Of a stretch of 64,000 nt of DNA, positions 39,701-47,567 are shown piece by piece. How positions within the stretch are numbered: the stretch's first letter is position 1; every line of letters starts with the position of its first letter. Location of the stretch: NCBI RefSeq assembly GCF_021375795.1, contig NZ_JAEIOI010000002.1:372001-436000 (forward strand). The letters run 5' to 3'. Both the position numbers and the translations under genes were made by a program. The notes under the pieces are model-generated. The model worked only from the letters and a program-made list of their open reading frames with translations, was not told where the DNA came from and ran no database searches. This DNA is from Pseudomonas anguilliseptica. GTDB taxonomy: Bacteria; Pseudomonadota; Gammaproteobacteria; Pseudomonadales; Pseudomonadaceae.

Positions 39701-39962
39701 CGTCGGCCGTGCCCTGGGAAGACATATAGAGCATGCCTTCCACCCCGGTAATCGCCTGTTCCAGCGGCGAGGCAACGGTTTCACCGATTACCTTGGGGTT
39801 GGCACCGGGGAAGGTGGCGCGCACCACCACGGTGGGCGGCACCACTTCCGGATATTCGCTGATCGGCAACTGGAACAGCGAGATGGCTCCGCCGATCAGG
39901 ATTAACAGTGATAGCACAGCTGCGAAGATCGGCCGCTGAATAAAGAATTGCGAGAAGTTCAT
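36783..39962 (-). CDS. mexF: RND multidrug efflux permease MexF
   Basis: The protein has 1059 residues, the same class length as MexF. It starts NFSQFFIQRPIFAAVLSLL. The TM4 acids appear as IGIVVDDAIVVVENVER, and VLVGLACKNAILIVEFAKE lies in the second half. The permease captures hydrophobic drugs in the periplasm and inner membrane and drives export with protons. It is preceded by mexE across a 100-bp gap bearing REP-like hairpins and overlaps oprN by ATGA. Confidence 0.93.
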   Translation of the reverse strand: MNFSQFFIQRPIFAAVLSLLILIGGAISLFQLPISEYPEVVPPTVVVRATFPGANPKVIGETVASPLEQAITGVEGMLYMSSQGTADGKMTLTLTFALGTDLDKAQVQVQNRVTRTMPTLPTEVQRLGVTVDKASPDLTMVVHLTSPDDRYDMLYLSNYAALNVKDELARLDGVGDVQLFGLGNYSLRVWLDPNKVASRGLAASDVVNAIREQNRQVAAGSLGAPPSDAGNSFQLSINTQGRLVSEEEFENIIIRAGENGEITRLKDIARIELGSSQYALRSLLNNKPAVAIPVFQRPGSNAIEISDAVRARMAELKQSFPQGVDYEIVYDPTIFVRGSIEAVVHTLLEAIILVVLVVILFLQTWRASIIPLAAVPVSLIGTFAVMHMFGFSLNALSLFGLVLAIGIVVDDAIVVVENVERNIGLGKSPVEATKQAMKEVTGPIVATALVLCAVFIPTAFISGLTGQFYQQFALTIAISTVISAFNSLTLSPALAAVLLKSHDAPKDRFSKVLDKLFGGWLFTPFNRLFDRASHGYVGTVKRVLRGSGIALFVYAGLMGLTYLGFATTPTGFVPAQDKQYLVAFAQLPDAATLDRTEDVIKKMSEIAGKHPGVENTVAFPGLSINGFTNSPNSGIVFTPLKPFDERSDPSMSATAIAAELNAQFSEIQDAYIAIFPPPPVQGLGTIGGFRLQVQDRGNLGYDELYVQTQNVIAKARALPELDPMSVFTSYQVNVPQIDAAIDREKAKTHGVAISDIFDTMQIYLGSLYANDFNRFGRTYQVNVQAEQQFRLEPEQIGQLKVRNNRGEMVPLSAFLKVSASSGPDRVMHYNGFLTAEINGAAAPGYSSGQAEAAMAKLLKEELPNGMSFEWTDLTYQQILAGNSAIFVFPLCVLLAFLVLAAQYESWSLPLAVILIVPMTLLSAITGVILAGGDNNIFTQIGLIVLVGLACKNAILIVEFAKEKQEEGMDRVSAVLEACRLRLRPILMTSFAFIMGVVPLVMSSGAGAEMRHAMGVAVFSGMLGVTFFGLLLTPVFYVLIRGFVEKREAQKAVRLQEVQA

Positions 39963-39981
39963 CAGAAAGTCCTCGGACGCT

Positions 39982-40052
39982 GGTGCGCCAGGCCCAAACG
40001 GCCACGCGCACCCTACGAATCAGGTTGTCGGGTAGGGGGCGCAGTACGCCCC
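39982..40052. repeat. Inverted REP-like doublet between mexE and mexF
   Basis: Element 1 (39982-40012) is GGTGCGC...GCGCACC with an inner GGCC/GGCC stem, followed by CTAC. Element 2 (40036-40052) is GGGGCG-CAGTA-CGCCCC, preceded by GTAGG. Each reads GTAGGG plus a hairpin, on opposite strands, the layout of a REP doublet. No REP-associated transposase gene lies in the window. Confidence 0.6.
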
Positions 40053-40062
40053 AGGCGTCATG

Positions 40063-41301
40063 TCAGCCGCGCGGCTTGCCGCTGTTGGTGTCCTGCTTGG
40101 CGACCCGTGGCGCATCGTGCTCATCGACTGACTGGCGCAGGCGCAGCAGTTGCGCGAGGGTTGCTTCGTCTGCCATCGGCACGCTCTGCGGATCAACCGT
40201 GGAGCCGGGGAAGGCGCGTTGTAGGCCGTTGACCACGATCTTCTCGCCCTTGACCAGGCCCTGACGCACGATGCGCAGGCCTTCCAGCTTCGGCCCCAGT
40301 TCAATGGCGCGGTATTGCACGGCATTGTCCTTATCGAGCACCAGGACGAATTTCTTGCCCAGGTCGGTGCCGACCGCTTCATCCTTGATCAGCGCGGCAG
40401 CGTACTGACCGCTGCCAACCAGCTTCAGGCGTGCATACAGGCCTGGAGTAAAGCGGCCATCACGGTTATCAAACACCGCGCGGCCACGGATGGTGCCGGT
40501 CTGCGGGTTAACCTGGTTGTCGAGAAAGTCCAACTGCCCCAGGTGCGGGTGGCCGTCTTCGCTGGACAGCCCCAGGTACACCGGGCTGGCATCGCGCGTC
40601 TGACCGCCGGCCTGGCGCGCCAATTCGACGTACTTGAGGAACACGCGCTCATCGGCATCGAAGTAGGCGTACACCTTGTCGGTGCTGACCAGGGTGGTCA
40701 GCAGGCTCTGCCCTGCATTTACCAGGTTGCCCTCGGTGATTTCTGCCCGGCTGACACGGCCATCAATCGGCGCGGTAACTCGGGTGAAGCTCAGGTTAAG
40801 ACGGGCGTTATCCAGTTCCGCCTGGATGCCGGCCACAGCGGCTTTGGCTTCTGCGGCGGCGCTGGCGCGGGCATCAGCCAGTTCGGCAGAGATGGCGTTA
40901 CTTTGGCGCAGGCGTTCGCCACGATTGGCTTCAGTTTGCGTGCGCGCCTGGCTGGCACGGGCCTGTTGCAGCTGAGCTTCGAAGCGTTTGACTTCGGCCT
41001 GGAACGGTCGTGGATCGATCTGAAACAGCAGATCGCCTTTCTTCACCAGGCTGCCTTCGGCAAAGGCAACGCGATCAACGAAACCGGATACCCGTGGGCG
41101 AATTTCCACTGACTCTGGCGCTTCCAGGCGGCCGGTAAATTCATCCCATTCGTTGATCGGTTGTTCGATGACGGCTGCTACGCTGACTTTTGCAGCAGGC
41201 ATCTGCTGTGCGGTTTCCGGCGCTTTACCGCATGCACTCAAGACCAGCACTGCGGCCAGGGCCAAAGGGAAATGCCAGCGATTGTTATTGGACTGTTCCA
41301 T
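40063..41301 (-). CDS. mexE: RND efflux periplasmic adaptor lipoprotein MexE
   Basis: The protein has 412 residues with a lipobox LVLSACG (Cys about 24). The membrane-fusion-protein core has lipoyl half-motifs VEIRPRVSGFVDRVAFAEG and FTRVTAPIDGRVSRAE, and a long Q/A/R-rich coiled-coil hairpin between them. It links MexF to OprN. It is the first gene of the operon, 173 bp downstream of mexT, with nod-box-like sites in that gap. Confidence 0.92.
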   Translation of the reverse strand: MEQSNNNRWHFPLALAAVLVLSACGKAPETAQQMPAAKVSVAAVIEQPINEWDEFTGRLEAPESVEIRPRVSGFVDRVAFAEGSLVKKGDLLFQIDPRPFQAEVKRFEAQLQQARASQARTQTEANRGERLRQSNAISAELADARASAAAEAKAAVAGIQAELDNARLNLSFTRVTAPIDGRVSRAEITEGNLVNAGQSLLTTLVSTDKVYAYFDADERVFLKYVELARQAGGQTRDASPVYLGLSSEDGHPHLGQLDFLDNQVNPQTGTIRGRAVFDNRDGRFTPGLYARLKLVGSGQYAAALIKDEAVGTDLGKKFVLVLDKDNAVQYRAIELGPKLEGLRIVRQGLVKGEKIVVNGLQRAFPGSTVDPQSVPMADEATLAQLLRLRQSVDEHDAPRVAKQDTNSGKPRG

Positions 41302-41387
41302 GTGTGTATCCGCCCGAGGGTGTTGTGATGGGGCGGAGTCTGCTGCGCGCTTTGGCGTGGAACGAATCGAATGCCGCGAAGGTGACT

Positions 41388-41432
41388 ATCATCGTGAATG
41401 ATGATGAAGGGGGTTATATCGATTTCAACTAT
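41388..41432. promoter_or_regulatory. Nod-box-like MexT binding region upstream of mexE
   Basis: ATCATCGTGAATGATGAT (41388-41405) has exact 6-bp inverted arms and contains ATC-N9-GAT. ATCGAT-TTCA-ACTAT (41418-41432) matches the right half of the MexT consensus ATCA-N5-GTCGAT-N4-ACYAT with one base change. Both lie in the 173-bp mexT-mexE gap. Confidence 0.65.
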
Positions 41433-41474
41433 GTGAGCAAGGTGCTCGGGCGCACCTTGATTGCGAGGCAGGGC

Positions 41475-42392
41475 TTATTCCAGGCTGTCCGGATCACCGC
41501 AGAACATCTGGATGCGCGAACGCAGCCAGCGTTCCGCTGGATCGTTATCCTGAGCGCCACGCCAGGCCATGTGCAGTTCGAAGGTCTGCGTCGGCAGGGG
41601 CAGTTCTTCGGCACGAACCCCGCCCGCAGAGGTCAATGCTGCTGCGGTGTAATCCGGCACGGTGGCCAGAATATCGGTGCCGGCGAGCAGGGTGCCCAGG
41701 CCATTAAACTGGGGCAGGGCGAGTACTACGCGACGCTTGCGACCCAGTTTTTCCAGTTCGGTATCGATAAAACCACCCAAGTCGCCGGCAAAGGACACCA
41801 ACGCGTGCGGCCTGGCGCAGAAGTCATCCAGGCTCAGCGCGCCTGGTGCGGTATCGGCGCGTAGCAGCTTCGGTTTGCTACGGCGCAGCACTTTGCGCTT
41901 GGCGTTGGCCGGCAATTCCTCGGTATAGGCAACGCCCACGGAAATCTCCCCGGAGGCCAGCAAAGCAGGCATCAGCAGGTAGTTGGTACGGCGAATCACC
42001 AGTACCACGCCGGGTGCTTCGGCGCGCAGGCGTTTGATCAGCGGTGGCAATAAGCCGAATTCGACATCATCCGACAGGCCAATGCGAAATACCGCATTGC
42101 TGGTGGCTGGATGAAAATCTGCTGCACGACTGACTGCCGTAGAGATCGAATCCAGCGCTGGCGAGAGCAGGGCGGCAATCTCCATGGCGCGGGCGGTGGG
42201 TTCCATGCTGCGGCCGGTGCGCACAAACAATGGGTCATCGAACAGGCTGCGCAAACGGGCGAGGGCAGCACTGATAGCCGGCTGGCCGAGAAACAGTTTT
42301 TCCGCCGCACGGGTCACGCTGCGTTCATGCATCAGCGTTTCAAAGACGATCAGCAGGTTGAGATCGACGCGGCGAAGATCGTTACGGTTCAT
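41475..42392 (-). CDS. mexT: LysR-family activator MexT
   Basis: The protein has 305 residues, starting NRNDLRRVDLNLLIVFETL with the helix-turn-helix KLFLGQPAISAALARLR. Sequence and position (divergent mexS, downstream mexEF-oprN) identify it as MexT. The reading frame is intact. The 8-mer GCTGGCCG (42281-42288), whose tandem duplication inactivates mexT in some P. aeruginosa PAO1 lines, is present once. It should activate mexEF-oprN and mexS in response to electrophile or redox stress. Confidence 0.92.
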   Translation of the reverse strand: MNRNDLRRVDLNLLIVFETLMHERSVTRAAEKLFLGQPAISAALARLRSLFDDPLFVRTGRSMEPTARAMEIAALLSPALDSISTAVSRAADFHPATSNAVFRIGLSDDVEFGLLPPLIKRLRAEAPGVVLVIRRTNYLLMPALLASGEISVGVAYTEELPANAKRKVLRRSKPKLLRADTAPGALSLDDFCARPHALVSFAGDLGGFIDTELEKLGRKRRVVLALPQFNGLGTLLAGTDILATVPDYTAAALTSAGGVRAEELPLPTQTFELHMAWRGAQDNDPAERWLRSRIQMFCGDPDSLE

Positions 42393-42477
42393 CCGGTGTC
42401 CATTCTGGAGTGGCTGCGGTTTTGCGCGCGAATCAGGCTAATGCCGAATGCTGTCACCAGGCAATATGCGCGGAGAA

Positions 42478-42500
42478 ATGATGTGTGCGTGACGCATCAT
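42478..42500. promoter_or_regulatory. Nested palindrome in the mexT-mexS control region
   Basis: Outer arms ATGATG and CATCAT enclose an inner palindrome TGCGT-G-ACGCA. It lies 86 bp from the mexT start and 154 bp from the mexS start. It is a candidate site for MexT or another regulator of mexS. Confidence 0.45.
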
Positions 42501-42653
42501 CACCGACAAGCATGGTGAATATCAGCCCTGAGCGGTGGAATTGCTGGCAAAGCCCGGATAAAGTCCGTGGCCATAAGAGGTCGCCATGACTGTATCGCGC
42601 AGAAATGCTGAACAGCTGCCGCGACCTGAATGGGTCAAACGAAGAGGTTTGCG

Positions 42654-43676
42654 ATGTCCCGCATAGTGCGTTTCCACGAATTTGGTGAGGCCGATGTCCT
42701 CAAGATCGAAGAGCGCCAAGCACCTGCGCCCGCTGCAGGTGAAGTGCTGGTCGGTGTTGAAGCTGTAGGTGTCAGCTGGTACGACGTGCTCTGGCGGCAG
42801 AACCTGGCCAATACACCGACACAACTACCAGCAGGCCTGGGCCACGAACTGGCCGGCGTGGTGCTAGCCGTCGGCGATGGTGTGACTGATCTGGCTGTCG
42901 GTGATCGAGTAGCTAGCTTCTCGGGGCACAGCGCCAACCGTTATCCCAGTTATGCCGAGCACGTGGTGTTGCCACGCAGCTCCTTGGCGCGTTACCCGGA
43001 CAACCTGACCGTACAACAGGCCGCCGTGCACTATCTGCCGTCGATGGTCGGCTGGTTCGGTTTCAGCGAACTGGCACGTTTGCAGCCTGGTGAAACCGTG
43101 TTGGTAACGGCCGCAAGCCGCTGTTGGGGTCCGTACATCGTGCAAATGGGCAAAGCCTTGGGCGCAACGGTCATTGCAGCCACAGCTTTTGCCGAGGACA
43201 GCGACTTTCTCAAGCAGCTGGGCGCTGATCACATCATCCTCACTGAGGAGCAGGATCTGGTCAGCCGCGTCAGCAAGCTCACCGATGGCCGTGGCGTGAA
43301 CGTGGTGATGGACGCACTCGGAGGCCCGCAGATGTGCCTGCTGGGTGATGCCATCGCGCCACGCGGTCGACTGATCCTGTTTGATCTGCAAGGCGGCAAC
43401 GAAACGCCGTTCCCAGCCTGCGCAGCGTTCCAGAAGAACATTCAGTTCTTCGTGCATTGCATCGGCAACTTCACCGGCAAGGAAGAGCTGAATATTCCGC
43501 AGGATGCAGCCGCTGTGGCCAAGGCCGTGCAAGGCATCAATCAGCTGACGGCAGATGGTTTGCTCAAGCCGTTGGTCGACAAGGTGTACAGATTCGACGA
43601 AGTAGTCGAAGCGCATCGTTACATGGAAACCTGCCCAAGCCGTGGCCGTGTAGTGCTGGATCTCGGCGCGGGTTAA
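42654..43676 (+). CDS. mexS: Zinc-type/quinone oxidoreductase MexS
   Basis: The protein has 340 residues, starting MSRIVRFHEFGEADVLK at ATG 42654 with AAGAGG upstream. It has the medium-chain dehydrogenase/reductase fold: a GroES-like domain at about 1-125 (LGHELAGVV) and a Rossmann domain at about 125-260. The glycine-loop segment reads TAASRCWGPY, where relatives usually have AASSxxG, so the Arg-Cys-Trp is odd. In P. aeruginosa, loss of MexS switches on MexEF-OprN, probably by letting toxic electrophiles accumulate. Confidence 0.88.
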   Translation: MSRIVRFHEFGEADVLKIEERQAPAPAAGEVLVGVEAVGVSWYDVLWRQNLANTPTQLPAGLGHELAGVVLAVGDGVTDLAVGDRVASFSGHSANRYPSYAEHVVLPRSSLARYPDNLTVQQAAVHYLPSMVGWFGFSELARLQPGETVLVTAASRCWGPYIVQMGKALGATVIAATAFAEDSDFLKQLGADHIILTEEQDLVSRVSKLTDGRGVNVVMDALGGPQMCLLGDAIAPRGRLILFDLQGGNETPFPACAAFQKNIQFFVHCIGNFTGKEELNIPQDAAAVAKAVQGINQLTADGLLKPLVDKVYRFDEVVEAHRYMETCPSRGRVVLDLGAG

Positions 43677-43760
43677 ACATAACTCACATTATACGGAGCC
43701 CGAATTAGGGCGAGAGCAGTGAATCCTGAGTGATCTGGGTTCACCGCTCGGAGCATTATA

Positions 43761-43788
43761 GTTCGCATAATGTATATTATGTTAAATT
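43761..43788 (+). other. dif: Chromosome dimer resolution site dif
   Basis: The three parts are contiguous: XerC arm AGTTCGCATAA (43761-43771), central TGTATA (43772-43777) and XerD arm TTATGTTAAAT (43778-43788). The centre and XerD arm equal E. coli dif exactly, and the XerC arm differs only in the outer bases (GGTG against AGTT). It lies in the AT-rich gap between the convergent mexS and TRIC-type genes. XerCD, activated by FtsK, recombine dif to resolve chromosome dimers, so this marks the replication terminus. Confidence 0.95.
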
Positions 43789-43855
43789 AAATATATTGAA
43801 TGTGAGTGCTGCAACAGTCTTTGAATCCCCGTTGCAGCCTTCAACTCTCTCCTGT

Positions 43856-44479
43856 TCAGTCGCGATCCAATAAATGAAAGCTGGGCAACGCTATATGCCA
43901 ACGAATGGCTGCCAGACGAATCAGTAGCACGGTGAGCATGGCCACACCCGTATCCAACCAGTGCGGCGTACCCAGCGCGCGCATTGCGATAAATACCAGT
44001 GCACCGGCAATGCATGCTGTGGCGTAGATTTCTTTCTGGAAGATCAGCGGGATTTCGTTGCAGATCACATCACGCATCACACCACCAGCAACCCCAGTCA
44101 TCACCCCCATGATCACGGCTGTGCTGTGCGGTACGTTATGCTGCATGGCGACTTCGGTACCGATCACGGTAAATACCGCTAAACCGAAAGCATCGGCCAG
44201 TAGCAGGCCTTTCTCGTGAATTGGTTGGGTCAGCCGCACCCAGACCACCGTACCAACGGCTGCCAGCGATGCGACGACGATATACAGGTCGTTGCGAATC
44301 CAGCTGACCGGATGGTTGTCCAGAATCACGTCACGCAGCGTGCCGCCGCCCAGCGCGGTGACGATGGCAATCACCAGCACGCCGAACAGATCCATGGATT
44401 TGCGCCCGGCCATCAGCGCGCCGGTGATAGCAAATACTGCGACGCCGAACAGATCGGCCAGATAGAACAGTTGCGCCAT
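43856..44479 (-). CDS. TRIC/UPF0126-family membrane channel protein
   Basis: The protein has 207 residues, starting MAQLFYLADLFG at ATG 44479 behind GAGGT. Seven membrane segments are arranged as two homologous halves. Each half carries the glycine-rich signature: TALGGGTLRDVILDN in the first and GVAGGVMRDVICNEIP in the second. The family (YicG-like) forms trimeric cation channels related to animal TRIC. It follows the glutathione reductase gene by 7 bp, so the two are probably one transcript. Confidence 0.88.
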   Translation of the reverse strand: MAQLFYLADLFGVAVFAITGALMAGRKSMDLFGVLVIAIVTALGGGTLRDVILDNHPVSWIRNDLYIVVASLAAVGTVVWVRLTQPIHEKGLLLADAFGLAVFTVIGTEVAMQHNVPHSTAVIMGVMTGVAGGVMRDVICNEIPLIFQKEIYATACIAGALVFIAMRALGTPHWLDTGVAMLTVLLIRLAAIRWHIALPSFHLLDRD

Positions 44480-44486
44480 GCTGACC

Positions 44487-45845
44487 TCAGAACGAAACAG
44501 GAGTACGCATGGTGACGAATTCTTCGGCGGCCGTTGGGTGCACACCGATGGTTTCATCGAACAGCTGCTTGGTCGCACCTGCTTTAAGTGCCACAGCCAG
44601 GCCTTGAACAATTTCCCCGGCATCCGGGCCGACCATATGGCAGCCCAGTACGCGGTCTGTGGCAGTGTCCACCACCAGCTTCATCAGCGTGCGCTCCTGA
44701 CTTTCGGTCATGGTCAGTTTCATCGGGCGGAATCGGCTTTCAAAGACTTTAACGCTGTAGCCCTCCTCCTTTGCCTGCTCCTCACTGAGCCCGACTGTGC
44801 CGATATTCGGCAGGCTGAATACAGCCGTCGGGATCAATTGGTAGTCGACCTTGCGGTATTCCTCCGGCTTAAACAGACGTCTGGCGACCGCCATGCCTTC
44901 GGCCAGCGCAACAGGCGTCAACTGCACGCGGCCGATCACATCACCAATGGCGAGAATTGAAGGCGTGCTGGTCTGATACTGCTCATCGACCTTGATAAAG
45001 CCGCGCTCGTCCAACTCGACCTGGGTGTTTTCCAGCCCCAGGTTATCCAGCATCGGGCGGCGCCCAGTGGCGTAAAAGATGCAGTCAGCCTCCAGCACAC
45101 GACCGTCCTTGAGGGTGGCCTGCAGGCTGCCATCGTTCTGTTTATCGATGCGGACGATATCGCTGTTAAATTGCAGATCCACACCGCGTTTGTTCAGTTC
45201 GTCCTGCAGATGCAGCCGTACGGCCTTGTCAAACCCGCGCAGGAACAAATCACCGCGATAAAGCAGCGAAGCGCGCGCGCCCAGTCCGTTGAAGATCGAA
45301 GCGAATTCCACAGCGATATAACCGCCGCCCACCACGAGCACCCGCTTGGGCAGTTGCTCAAGGAAGAAGGCTTCATTCGAACTGATGGCATGTTCATGCC
45401 CCGGGATTTCAGGAATTTGCGGCCAGCCGCCAGTGGCGATCAGGATGTGCTTGGCGCTGTAACGTTGACCGCCAAGCTCAACACTGTGCGCGTCGACAAT
45501 CCGCGCGTGGCCTTCCAGCAAGGTCACGCCACTGTTTACCAGCAGGTTGCGGTAGATGCCATTGAGTCGTTCAATTTCGCGGTTCTTGTTGGCAATCAAT
45601 GTAGCCCAGTCGAAGTTCGCGCTGCCCAGTGACCAGCCGAATCCCTGGGCTTGCTCGAAGTCTTCGGCGAAATGCGCGCCATACACCAGCAGCTTTTTCG
45701 GCACACAACCAACGTTGACACAGGTGCCACCCAGATAACGGCTTTCGGCAACGGCCACCCGTGCACCGTAGCCAGCGGCAAAGCGCGCCGCACGCACACC
45801 GCCGGAACCGGCACCGATCACAAACAGGTCAAAATCGTAGGTCAT
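44487..45845 (-). CDS. gor: Glutathione-disulfide reductase
   Basis: The protein has 452 residues. The FAD motif is [13 protein letters not shown], the redox-active disulfide Cys42-Cys47 is in [13 protein letters not shown], the NADPH-binding motif is [12 protein letters not shown], and the C-terminal catalytic His-Glu is in [12 protein letters not shown]. It regenerates glutathione with NADPH in the cytoplasm. It probably shares a transcript with the TRIC-type gene and lies divergent from the VOC gene. Confidence 0.94.
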   Translation of the reverse strand: MTYDFDLFVIGAGSGGVRAARFAAGYGARVAVAESRYLGGTCVNVGCVPKKLLVYGAHFAEDFEQAQGFGWSLGSANFDWATLIANKNREIERLNGIYRNLLVNSGVTLLEGHARIVDAHSVELGGQRYSAKHILIATGGWPQIPEIPGHEHAISSNEAFFLEQLPKRVLVVGGGYIAVEFASIFNGLGARASLLYRGDLFLRGFDKAVRLHLQDELNKRGVDLQFNSDIVRIDKQNDGSLQATLKDGRVLEADCIFYATGRRPMLDNLGLENTQVELDERGFIKVDEQYQTSTPSILAIGDVIGRVQLTPVALAEGMAVARRLFKPEEYRKVDYQLIPTAVFSLPNIGTVGLSEEQAKEEGYSVKVFESRFRPMKLTMTESQERTLMKLVVDTATDRVLGCHMVGPDAGEIVQGLAVALKAGATKQLFDETIGVHPTAAEEFVTMRTPVSF

Positions 45846-45927
45846 CTCAGCCTCCAGAACAGGCCGTCAGCATACCCCAAGGCGCGCCAGCGCCTAAACT
45901 TGCAACATGCGAAACAGGAGAACAGTG

Positions 45928-46350
45928 ATGCGCCCTACCCTTACTCATCTGGCCTTGCACGTGCCGGACTTGGATGCGTGTGTAGTCTTTTATGAGCAGT
46001 TCTGTGCGATGCAGGTGATTCACCAGCGCGCCGGTAAAGGCTCAAAGATTGTCTGGATGGCCGAGCCCGGAAAGGAACATAGCTTTATCTTCGTGATTAT
46101 GCCCGGCGGTCAGGACCGTCAACTGGCTGCGGATGACTACAGCCACTTTGGCTTTGCTCTGGAGAGTCGCGAGCAGGTCGACAGCATTGCAACCCAGGCA
46201 AGGATTGCCGGCTGCCTGGTCTGGGAGCCGCGTGATGAGCCCTACCCCGTTGGCTACTACTGCGGCCTGCGTGACCCGGCAGGCAACTATGTGGAATTCA
46301 GCTACGGCCAGCAATTAGGGCCTGGCGCTGAACATATGTCGTTGCCCTGA
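45928..46350 (+). CDS. VOC/glyoxalase-family protein
   Basis: The protein has 140 residues, starting MRPTLTHLALHVPDLD at ATG 45928 behind AGGAG. A single vicinal-oxygen-chelate fold has the metal-ligand positions His (THLALHV), His (YSHFGFAL) and Glu (NYVEFSYG). The family includes lactoylglutathione lyases, dioxygenases and resistance proteins. The closeness to glutathione reductase hints at a glutathione-linked substrate, which is only an inference. Confidence 0.82.
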   Translation: MRPTLTHLALHVPDLDACVVFYEQFCAMQVIHQRAGKGSKIVWMAEPGKEHSFIFVIMPGGQDRQLAADDYSHFGFALESREQVDSIATQARIAGCLVWEPRDEPYPVGYYCGLRDPAGNYVEFSYGQQLGPGAEHMSLP

Positions 46351-46357
46351 ACGCACA

Positions 46358-46377
46358 CAGCCACCCGAAGGTGGCTG
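46358..46377. terminator. Hairpin after the VOC gene
   Basis: CAGCCACC-CGAA-GGTGGCTG is a perfect 8-bp stem with a 4-base loop, 7 bp after the VOC stop and 24 bp from the convergent galU stop. It probably ends both transcripts, though no T-run follows. Confidence 0.65.
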
Positions 46378-46401
46378 CGTGGTGTAGCGGTCAAGCCTTA
46401 A

Positions 46402-47241
46402 TCAGTAGGCTTTGCCGGTCTTGTAGAGGTTCTCGAAACAGAAGTTGGTCGCCTCGATATAGCCTTCAGCACCGCCGCAATCGAAGCGCTTGCCCTTGAA
46501 CTTATAGGCCATCACGCAGCCGTTCTGCGCCTGCTTCATCAGCGCGTCGGTGATCTGGATTTCGCCGCCCTTGCCGGGTTCGGTTTGCTCGATCAGTTCG
46601 AAGATATCCGGGGTTAGGATATAGCGACCGATGATCGCCAGGTTTGACGGTGCATCTTCCGGACGCGGCTTCTCGACCATGCTGTTGACCCGGTAGATGT
46701 CGTCACGAATCATCTCGCCGGCGATCACGCCATATTTGTGAGTCTCTTCTGGTGGCACTTCCTGGATGGCCACAATCGAGCAGCGGAATTGGTTGTACAG
46801 CTTGACCATCTGCGTCAGTACGGCGTCGCCTTCCAGGTTCATGCACAGGTCGTCAGCAAGCACCACGGCGAAAGGCTCGTCACCAATCAGCGGACGGCCA
46901 CAGAGAATGGCGTGACCGAGGCCTTTCATCTCCACCTGGCGGGTGTAGGAAAAGCTGCATTCATCGATCAGACGACGGATGCCAACCAGATACTTTTCCT
47001 TGTCGGTGTCGCGGATCTGGTGCTCAAGCTCGTAGCTGATGTCGAAGTGATCTTCCAGGGCACGCTTGCCGCGACCGGTAATCATGGCGATTTCTGTCAA
47101 GCCAGCTTCCAGCGCCTCTTCGACGCCGTACTGGATCAACGGCTTGTTCACAATCGGCAGCATTTCCTTAGGCATAGCCTTGGTGGCTGGCAGAAAACGA
47201 GTACCGTAACCGGCTGCTGGGAACAAGCATTTCTTGATCAT
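46402..47241 (-). CDS. galU: UTP-glucose-1-phosphate uridylyltransferase
   Basis: The protein has 279 residues, starting MIKKCLFPAAGYGTRFLPAT at ATG 47241. The nucleotidyltransferase motif is followed by KAMPKEMLPIVNKP, GLGHAILCGRPL, AVVLADDLCM and EKPRPEDAPSNLA. It makes UDP-glucose for LPS and exopolysaccharide synthesis. Longer in-frame starts lack ribosome sites. It stands alone downstream of the tRNA cluster terminator. Confidence 0.95.
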   Translation of the reverse strand: MIKKCLFPAAGYGTRFLPATKAMPKEMLPIVNKPLIQYGVEEALEAGLTEIAMITGRGKRALEDHFDISYELEHQIRDTDKEKYLVGIRRLIDECSFSYTRQVEMKGLGHAILCGRPLIGDEPFAVVLADDLCMNLEGDAVLTQMVKLYNQFRCSIVAIQEVPPEETHKYGVIAGEMIRDDIYRVNSMVEKPRPEDAPSNLAIIGRYILTPDIFELIEQTEPGKGGEIQITDALMKQAQNGCVMAYKFKGKRFDCGGAEGYIEATNFCFENLYKTGKAY

Positions 47242-47403
47242 GAGAGACCTTGGAGGATGAAGGGGTGAAAATTGCGTGCGCAGTTTATCAGGCCCTACGG
47301 GCCTTACAATGGCCTGCACACAGCCTTTTCGGTTACTGGCGCAGGTCGCACTGAATCGGACAAAAGCCCCGGCCCATTGTTCAGTTGAGCCATATGCCGG
47401 GCA

Positions 47404-47434
47404 CAAAAAAACCGGCTGCTTGGGCCGGTTTTTG
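47404..47434. terminator. Bidirectional terminator after tRNA-Leu
   Basis: The stem AACCGGC/GCCGGTT is flanked by seven As on the left and TTTTTG on the right, so a T-run follows the stem on both strands. On the minus strand it terminates the tRNA-Leu unit. Confidence 0.85.
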
Positions 47435-47455
47435 CGTTCAGATGAACTGTACTTA

Positions 47456-47542
47456 TGGTGCCCGAAGCCGGGGTCGAACCGGCACGAGGTTACCCTCGAG
47501 GGATTTTAAGTCCCTTGCGTCTACCGATTTCGCCATTCGGGC
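47456..47542 (-). tRNA. tRNA-Leu (UAA)
   Basis: The 87-nt gene includes an encoded CCA end. The acceptor stem is GCCCGAA/TTCGGGC, the anticodon loop CTTAAAA gives UAA, and a long variable arm is present as expected for Leu. The T-loop reads GGTTCGACCC. Confidence 0.95.
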
Positions 47543-47567
47543 GGTAGCGCTACGTTGCGAGGCTTGG

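Noticed and set aside
45907..45927. Longer start for the VOC gene at 45907
   Set aside because: The ATG at 45928 has AGGAG 8 bp upstream and gives a family-typical N-terminus; the extra residues come from the leader.
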